DNA from: CAZYZQ01 sp964652075
Lineage (GTDB): Bacteria > Bacillota > Clostridia > Oscillospirales > Oscillospiraceae
Direction: 5' to 3'
Assembly: GCA_964652075.1 (NCBI GenBank)
Contig: CAZYZQ010000003.1
Span: 1-35,995 of the forward strand
Length of the DNA stretch: 35,995 bases
In this document: piece by piece, positions 31,364 through 35,995 of the stretch
Layout of the letters: every line of letters begins with the position of its first letter
Position numbering within the stretch: the first letter of the stretch is position 1
Program-made: the position numbers and the translations under genes
Notes under the pieces: generated by a model
Database searches by the model: none
What the model was told of the DNA's origin: nothing
Seen by the model: only the letters and a program-made list of their open reading frames with translations

Positions 31364-31924
31364 ATGGAATACGTATTACAACCGCGCTTTCCGGCCGTGC
31401 CGGAGGAGGTTGCAGGCGCGGAGTCGCAATACGGCGGGTACTTTATCACGCAGGCGCAGGTTCCGCCCCTGTCAAAAGACGGCTATCTGTCCCAAACGGT
31501 CTATCTGCGCGCGCCGTCCTCCGCAGAGCCTGAATACTACTACTGGGAGGAGCAGGTCATCCGGCAGACGGTCGTCTGGTACGTCACACAGGAGTCGGAA
31601 GCTGTCTGGCGTGTGCGCGTGCACAGCTGCGGTCTGGAGGACATTTCGCAGCAGCTACAGGAGAAATTCCGCCGTTTCGTGGACCGGCGCCTGACCGACT
31701 GGGATCAGGCTCTTGCCAAACTGCCGAACCTCTCCATGGAGGATATGGGCCTCGGCTGGGTTGCCGCGGGTGTCCATCTGCAAATCCGTGCGCAGGAGCC
31801 GCTGCCGTACGCGCGCGCAGCCTATCAGGCGGAAATGGCGCAGCGCAGTCAGGCGTCCGGCGGCGCGCCAATTCAGGAGGAACACCGGCAGCCATGCCGT
31901 TTTCAGGAAATCCTGCAATACTAA
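31364..31924 (+). CDS. Protein of unknown function (186 aa)
   Basis: A soluble protein with no signal peptide and no domain I recognise. It has a Tyr/Trp-rich N-terminal half (PEYYYWEEQVIRQTVVWYVT) and a C-terminal stretch with basic and Gln residues. ATG 31364 has GGAGAGG upstream. It is the fourth gene of the aldo-keto reductase/M24/solute-binding operon, 15 nt after the M24 partner and 24 nt before the solute-binding protein, so it probably acts in the same pathway. Confidence 0.78.
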   Translation: MEYVLQPRFPAVPEEVAGAESQYGGYFITQAQVPPLSKDGYLSQTVYLRAPSSAEPEYYYWEEQVIRQTVVWYVTQESEAVWRVRVHSCGLEDISQQLQEKFRRFVDRRLTDWDQALAKLPNLSMEDMGLGWVAAGVHLQIRAQEPLPYARAAYQAEMAQRSQASGGAPIQEEHRQPCRFQEILQY

Positions 31925-31948
31925 AAAACAATTCAGGAGGTAAAAACA

Positions 31949-33580
31949 ATGAAACGAATTCTTGCCCTTATTTTGGCAGCGTCGATGCTTCTGTTCCTTC
32001 TCGCTGCCTGCAAAAAATCCGAAACTGTGACGGAGCCCTCCCCGGAAGCGCCCGCTCCCTCCGCAGAGGAGCCTGCCCCCGAGGCAGAGCCGGACAGCAA
32101 CGCGCCGGAGGAAGGGGAACCCGCGGATCCGTCCCCCGAAGAAGAACCCCCGGAACCGGATGACACGCTCGCGGAGATTGAATTCTGGATGATCAACTGG
32201 AACACGCTGGACACCGGTGCCGATACTACGATCTCCCGGATCGAAGCAGCCGTCAACGAGATCACCGAGGCAAAGATCAACACGCATGTCAATTTCACTT
32301 GGGTCCCGATCGGCACCTACGGCTCGCAGCTGCAAATGGCAATTGCCAACGGCGAGACGGTCGACTACGCCATTGCGATCAACGAGATGGCCATCCCGAA
32401 CGCCATTTCCATTGGCGCCTGCTATGACATCACCGAGCTTCTGCCGCAGTACGCGCCTGAACTGGTGGAGACGGTCGGTGAGAAGGCGCTTTCCACCTAC
32501 AAGTCCGAGGGTCGCAACTACGGCGTCCCGAACTTCTGGGCGTACAGCTCCAGCCTCTACCTCGATATGCGCTCAGATGTGCTGGAAGAGCTTGGCATGA
32601 TGGAGTTTGCGCAGAGCATGACCACTTGGGAAGAATACGAGGAGCTGATGGCAAAGGTCGTTGCGGAGGCCGGCATGTACGGCATCGGCGGCGGTTCGGC
32701 CAACGGCCTGCTGGATATGCGCAACGCATTTCTGCTCCCCTCCGGCCTGTACGACGGCGTGGTGTTTGACGATCTCGGCGACCAGCTGAACATGATCTAT
32801 GAGTCGGACGGTCAGGTGAGCTGCAGCTACGACCAGCCGATGGCCTACGACATGTGTCAGATGTTTGCCGACTGGTACAACGTGGGCTATGTCTATCCCG
32901 ACACGGGCATGGGCGACAATATCGGCGTGCAGACGTTGGTGGACGAAAACCTGTTCTTCAGCGCGTTCAACAAGTCCTCCTTCGGCCACGAGGAGAGCCT
33001 GGTCAACGCCTACGCCTCCCCGATGATTACGATCAAGGTCGCACAGGGCATGATCGTCAACTCCAACCTGACCTCCCTCGGCGCGTTTGTTCCGGTCACC
33101 TCTCAGGAGCCGGAGGCAGCTGTGAAGTTCATGAACCTGATCTATACGGATCCTGCTATCATGAACCTTCTGGACTACGGCATTGAGGGCGAAAGCTATG
33201 TCCTGAACGACAAGGGCGAGGCCTGCTTCCCGGAAGGCGGGAACATGGGCAATACCTATCATGTCCTGTTTGAGAACCTCTTCGGCAACTTCTTCCTGCT
33301 CCGCCCGTGGGACGGCAATGGCGCCGACTATCGCGACAGAGCTTATGAGGATTATCTCTCCTCCTCCACCTCCAACTATCTCGGGATGTCCGTCGATATG
33401 ACCGGCCACGATACGCTGATTGCCGCACTGACAAGTGTGAAAAACGAATATGAGGTTCGCCTGCGCAGCGGCCTGTACACCGATGCGCTGTATGAAGAAT
33501 TCCTGACGAAGCTGGACGCGGCCGGAATCGACGACTACGTGGCATTTTTCCAGAACGCTGTGGACAATTTTCAGAAATAA
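31949..33580 (+). CDS. LplA-type extracellular solute-binding lipoprotein (carbohydrate ABC transporter)
   Basis: A 543-aa lipoprotein: signal peptide with lipobox LLAAC (Cys21), then an unusually long Pro/Glu-rich linker (about residues 25-75) and a family 1 solute-binding domain (EFWMINWNTLDTG; TWVPIGTYGSQLQMAIANGE; VPNFWAYSSSLYLDM). It belongs to the large LplA-like group that works with LplB/YtcP-type permeases for oligosaccharides. No permease gene lies in its own operon. A YtcP-like permease is on the opposite strand at the right edge but outside the direct repeats. CAGGAGG precedes ATG 31949. Confidence 0.9.
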   Translation: MKRILALILAASMLLFLLAACKKSETVTEPSPEAPAPSAEEPAPEAEPDSNAPEEGEPADPSPEEEPPEPDDTLAEIEFWMINWNTLDTGADTTISRIEAAVNEITEAKINTHVNFTWVPIGTYGSQLQMAIANGETVDYAIAINEMAIPNAISIGACYDITELLPQYAPELVETVGEKALSTYKSEGRNYGVPNFWAYSSSLYLDMRSDVLEELGMMEFAQSMTTWEEYEELMAKVVAEAGMYGIGGGSANGLLDMRNAFLLPSGLYDGVVFDDLGDQLNMIYESDGQVSCSYDQPMAYDMCQMFADWYNVGYVYPDTGMGDNIGVQTLVDENLFFSAFNKSSFGHEESLVNAYASPMITIKVAQGMIVNSNLTSLGAFVPVTSQEPEAAVKFMNLIYTDPAIMNLLDYGIEGESYVLNDKGEACFPEGGNMGNTYHVLFENLFGNFFLLRPWDGNGADYRDRAYEDYLSSSTSNYLGMSVDMTGHDTLIAALTSVKNEYEVRLRSGLYTDALYEEFLTKLDAAGIDDYVAFFQNAVDNFQK

Positions 33581-33593
33581 CCCCTGAGCACGG

Positions 33594-33622
33594 TTGCCCG
33601 CGCGCAAAAACTACAGTATAAT
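33594..33622 (+). promoter_or_regulatory. Promoter of the AraC-type regulator
   Basis: -35 TTGCCC (33594-33599), exactly 17 nt, perfect -10 TATAAT (33617-33622), starting just after the solute-binding protein stop. Confidence 0.7.
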
Positions 33623-33632
33623 AGGATTGTCC

Positions 33633-33667
33633 GCGTACGCCATCTGTCTTTGGCAGATGGCGTACGC
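33633..33667 (+). promoter_or_regulatory. Long perfect hairpin/inverted repeat in the AraC 5' UTR
   Basis: A 14-bp perfect inverted repeat, GCGTACGCCATCTG (33633-33646) with its complement at 33654-33667 and a 7-nt loop. It starts at about the predicted transcription start and has no T run, so it is not a standard terminator. It may be an operator or an RNA control element. Confidence 0.6.
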
Positions 33668-33705
33668 AGCTTTGAGCGTTCACGAGAACGGGGAGTTGAT
33701 GTGAA

Positions 33706-34113
33706 ATGAGTGAAACCACGGGCCGCATGACGCCGGACTTCTTCAAGGAGGGGCAATTCCGCGGGCTGAAATGGACAGTCTCTCAGACCCTCGGGGTTCA
33801 GTTCATCTCCATCGACCACGGACACGCTGTTGTGAGTATTGCGGGTGAGGTGTTTCAGGCCACTGCCGGGGACACCTTCTGCATCCTGCCCGGGAAGATC
33901 TGGTACCTGAACGGGGATCCCGACTCTGTTACAACGCTGATCTATGTGGAAAGCGTCGGAATCTCCTTCCCGTTGGATCGCTACACGCTGGAAAGCCCCA
34001 AGCTGCCTCCCTCCATCCGCATCGAACCGCTGTACAAAAAAATCAAGCGGGAATATGCCGGGCGCGAATTTCTATATCTGGAGAGCTGCTATCAGGCTTT
34101 TTTCAGCTTATGA
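33706..34113 (+). CDS. AraC-type regulator, N-terminal cupin part (split gene)
   Basis: A 135-aa AraC N-terminal sensor domain (cupin-like; HGHAVVSIAGEVFQATAGD then FCILPGKIWYL). It ends at TGA 34111-34113, overlapping the start of the C-terminal part by 4 nt. The frames join at T6 (34098-34103). Adding one T would give CYQAFFQLMIEIFRSAP, a natural AraC linker. So this is most simply one AraC gene with a single-base loss in a homopolymer. A real two-protein arrangement, or slippage at the T tract, are alternatives. It lies downstream of, and in the same direction as, the sugar uptake operon it probably controls. Confidence 0.8.
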   Translation: MSETTGRMTPDFFKEGQFRGLKWTVSQTLGVQFISIDHGHAVVSIAGEVFQATAGDTFCILPGKIWYLNGDPDSVTTLIYVESVGISFPLDRYTLESPKLPPSIRIEPLYKKIKREYAGREFLYLESCYQAFFSL

Positions 34114-34577
34114 TTGAGATATTCCGCAGCGCGCCTTTGGTAGAGCGCGGGAAGGAGCCGCCGGCCAACGACCTCTTTCTCTCTCTTCTGGAAAACATCA
34201 ACGCCCATTTTGACACGCTCACCTTTCTCCAGGCTGCGCAGGAAACAGGATATTCAAGTGCCTACTTCTCCAGTTGGTTCCAATCCAACTGCGGCATGTC
34301 CTTCACGGAATATCTGACCGCTGTCCGCGTTATGCACGCGCTGCAATTGCTGCGGCGCGCAAGCGGGGAGCGGATTGCGGACATCGCATACGCCTGCGGC
34401 TTCGGCTCCATCCGGCAGTTTAACCGGCAGTTCCGCAAGGTGACCGGCCATATTCCCAGTGATCTGACACAGAATCCCGGCTTGATCATCAGCTTTCCCG
34501 GCAAGATGAACGGTCTGGTCAATGCACAGTTCATTGACAAAATTGAAAACCCGACAAGTCCTTCAGAGCTCGAGTGA
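34110..34577 (+). CDS. AraC-type regulator, C-terminal double HTH part (split gene)
   Basis: A 155-aa fragment with both AraC helix-turn-helix motifs: FLQAAQETGYSSAYFSSWFQ and IADIAYACGFGSIRQFNRQF followed by RKVTGHIPSDL. ATG 34110 overlaps the previous stop (ATGA) but has no good Shine-Dalgarno, so if expressed it depends on coupling or frameshifting. The last 45 residues after the HTH region are longer than usual. The gene ends 30 nt before the right direct repeat. Confidence 0.8.
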   Translation: MIEIFRSAPLVERGKEPPANDLFLSLLENINAHFDTLTFLQAAQETGYSSAYFSSWFQSNCGMSFTEYLTAVRVMHALQLLRRASGERIADIAYACGFGSIRQFNRQFRKVTGHIPSDLTQNPGLIISFPGKMNGLVNAQFIDKIENPTSPSELE

Positions 34578-34607
34578 GACGGTTTTGCCGGGCAGCCGGC
34601 GCGGCGT

Positions 34608-34665
34608 CATCACAACCTGACAAAAACGGTTACACCGGCACAGGAACAATCCTGTGCCGGTGTTT
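34608..34665 (+). repeat. Right 58-bp direct repeat
   Basis: A second copy of the MATE 3'-end/terminator segment of 27684-27741 (56/58 identical). Here the CATCACAACCTGA has no MATE gene in front of it; the bases before it do not resemble the MATE sequence. Confidence 0.9.
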
Positions 34666-34666
34666 T
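34632..34666 (+). terminator. Terminator after the AraC gene (part of the right repeat)
   Basis: The same 14-bp stem as at 27708 (34632-34645 with 34650-34663) followed by TTTTCTCTT. It can serve the AraC transcript; it also faces the end of the convergent small gene at 34671. Confidence 0.88.
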
Positions 34667-34670
34667 CTCT

Positions 34671-34871
34671 TCAAAATACCTCGCGCAGCTCGGACGGCTC
34701 GACGCCGCAGGCGCGGCAGAAGGCGGCCAGCTCCTTCGGCGTGCGCAGCAGGCAGTGCTCGTGGAACTTGCCCGTCGCCAGCTCCACAAACCCCGCCGTC
34801 TGCTCGCCGGTGCAAATGGACTTTCGCACCGCGGGCTGCTGCACCGCGGGGTCATAGATCAATTTTTTCAT
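34671..34871 (-). CDS. Small conserved-looking protein of unknown function (66 aa)
   Basis: A soluble 66-aa protein with two Cys (KSICTGEQTAGF; AAFCRACGVEP) and a compact, charged sequence; no family is recognised. ATG 34871 has GGGGG 7 nt upstream. It is the last gene in the minus-strand group led by the ABC permeases, about 50 nt after the truncated permease, and ends against the right direct repeat. Confidence 0.65.
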   Translation of the reverse strand: MKKLIYDPAVQQPAVRKSICTGEQTAGFVELATGKFHEHCLLRTPKELAAFCRACGVEPSELREVF

Positions 34872-34924
34872 CCAGAATCCCCCTTTTTCCCAGCATACCA
34901 CACATTCCCCCGCCGCGCAAGCGA

Positions 34925-35338
34925 TCAAGTTTTCACCATCCCCAGCCGGATCACCCGCATACAGGCAAGGCGGCTAAGCGGCAACGCGAGCAGCACCAGC
35001 GCCGTGAGTACGCGGCGACGCGGATAATCCCGCCGCGCGAGCGGCCACGCCAGCAGCGGCGCAAGCAGCAGGTGCAGCGCTGTCCCGACTCCCACAGCCA
35101 CCGCGGAGACGCGATAGGCTCGGCAGACCTTTCCGCCCTGAAAGCCCAACAGGTACCGGTAGGCAGACAGACTCCAGGCTCGTGGCCAAAGCCGATACCC
35201 CCGCGCCGCCAGCGTTTCTTCCCCACTGAACGAGCCAATCACGACCAGCAAAACCGGCAAGAATGCCGCAAGCGCACAAACCGTCAGAATCAGAATAACA
35301 ACAGTCTGGAACGCCCGCTCTGATTTATATCGCCGCAT
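34925..35338 (-). pseudogene. Internally deleted copy of the ABC sugar permease
   Basis: 137 aa. The N-terminal half is a MalG/YtcP-like permease start (VVILILTVCALAAFLPVLLV as first helix; TALHLLLAPLLAWPLARRDY). After LTALVLLALPLSRLACM it jumps to the last residues of the neighbouring full-size permease, RVIRLGMVKT. The DNA at the 3' ends is identical over about 27 bp (34927-34953 and 35359-35385). The EAA-type loop and the remaining helices are missing, so it cannot be a working permease. The start ATG 35338 has GGGGGG upstream; ATG 35356, overlapping the previous stop, is an alternative. Confidence 0.78.
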
Positions 35339-35352
35339 CCACGTCCCCCCTT

Positions 35353-35995
35353 TCATGTCTTCACCATCCCCAGCCGGATCACCCGCGTGTACGAGCGGGT
35401 GAGCAGCGGGAGCAGCAGAAAATAGGGCAGGGAGCCGAGCAGGCAGAGCGCCATGCGCCACGAGCAGTCCGGTATAATCCAAACAGCCTTTCCCTTTTCA
35501 GCCACCTCTGTATGGAGATACGACATTGAAACCAAGCGAAACGAATTGAACATTGCCATCTGAAAGCTATGCAGGCGCGCTTCGGAAATAAAGAACACCC
35601 CGTTCGCCCAGTCGCTGTAGTAAGAAAATGCAACCAGCAGGCCGATCGTAGCAAGCACCGGCGCGGCCAGCGGCAGCGCGAGCCTCCAGTAGACCGCCCA
35701 CTCCCCCGCGCCGTCGAGCTTCGCCGCTTCCACAAGCGACTGCGAAATGTTCACGCGAAAATACTGCCGGTAGAGCAGTACCTGCCACGGGGTCAGCACC
35801 AGATTCGGCAGCACATACGCCCAAATCGTATTCTTAACATGCAGTCCCTGACCCCAAACAAGGTACCACGGCACAAAACCACCCGACAGCGCCAACGGAA
35901 ATACGGCGAGCGACGTCAAAAAGCGCCTGCGCGGGTAATCCGGCCGGGCCAACGGCCATGCAAGCATGGGAGCGATCAGCAGATGCAGCGCTGTG
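35353..35995 (-). CDS. Carbohydrate ABC transporter permease, MalG/YtcP-like (5' end beyond the window)
   Basis: The reading frame is open to the right edge (TALHLLIAPMLAWPLARPDY continues upstream), so the first membrane helix is off the window. Visible are the conserved cytoplasmic EAA loop NISQSLVEAAKLDGAGEW followed by LPLAAPVLATIGLLVAF, typical of YtcP/LplC permeases of oligosaccharide importers, and the conserved C-terminus VIRLGMVKT. It moves sugar through the membrane with a partner permease, an ATPase and an LplA-like binding protein. Its deleted duplicate follows directly (ATGA overlap possible). Confidence 0.9.
   Translation of the reverse strand, partial: TALHLLIAPMLAWPLARPDYPRRRFLTSLAVFPLALSGGFVPWYLVWGQGLHVKNTIWAYVLPNLVLTPWQVLLYRQYFRVNISQSLVEAAKLDGAGEWAVYWRLALPLAAPVLATIGLLVAFSYYSDWANGVFFISEARLHSFQMAMFNSFRLVSMSYLHTEVAEKGKAVWIIPDCSWRMALCLLGSLPYFLLLPLLTRSYTRVIRLGMVKT

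Overview
The window reads as a GC-rich Clostridia chromosome, probably an Oscillospiraceae-type gut anaerobe. This is inferred from strong AGGAGG-type ribosome binding sites, sigma-A-like promoters, many hairpin/T-run terminators, three Na+/drug MATE transporters, a UraA permease, a clostridial-type GluRS and an LplA/YtcP-type sugar ABC system. No rRNA, tRNA, phage or transposase gene was seen, and taxonomy was not tested.

Layout. 1-2072 (minus): two tandem paralogous lipoproteins, the first frameshifted in an A7 tract and running off the left edge. 2231-7085 (minus): sugar-phosphate isomerase/epimerase-like protein, Gfo/Idh/MocA oxidoreductase, MATE transporter, YgjP-type metallopeptidase and a DEDDh exonuclease, several with their own clear promoter. 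7147-8795 (plus): uracil permease behind a promoter and a leader hairpin. 8794-12861 (minus): a compact, 4-nt-overlapping molybdenum hydroxylase operon (FAD, 2Fe-2S and Mo subunits plus a MobA/MocA-like nucleotidyltransferase). 12932-13802 (minus): HAD phosphatase and GIY-YIG protein.

13961-14817 (plus) is the most unusual part. It is a self-contained transcription unit of about 820 nt with a near-consensus promoter, no credible protein gene, a strong terminator, and a body made of tandem modules. Each module carries a Shine-Dalgarno-like AGGA/GGGA, a fixed 9-11 nt spacer, an ATG or GTG and a stop codon 1-15 codons later. The first three modules are 88-89 nt repeats containing a GAAA-tetraloop hairpin. 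It could be a structured ncRNA, an array of mini-ORFs, or a sponge for a GGA-binding partner. I know of no described family that matches it.

14881-19259 (plus): omega-amidase-like nitrilase, topoisomerase III and a second MATE. 19309-20021: a decayed secreted-protein pseudogene. 20150-20855: divergent SLOG-fold protein and XRE regulator. 20923-25597 (minus): UvrD-like helicase, AcpS, a stand-alone acyl carrier protein, GltX. 25726-27696 (plus): small secreted protein and a third MATE.

27742-34607 is a 6.9 kb block enclosed by two near-identical 58-bp direct repeats (56/58) that contain the end of the third MATE gene and its terminator. The block carries a YdhF-like aldo-keto reductase, two M24-fold proteins with degraded metal sites, an unknown protein, an LplA-type solute-binding lipoprotein, and an AraC regulator that is split by a one-base change in a T tract. 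The right edge (minus) holds a YtcP/MalG-type ABC permease and a tandem, internally deleted copy of it. The block looks like an acquired or rearranged carbohydrate-uptake module; this is inference.
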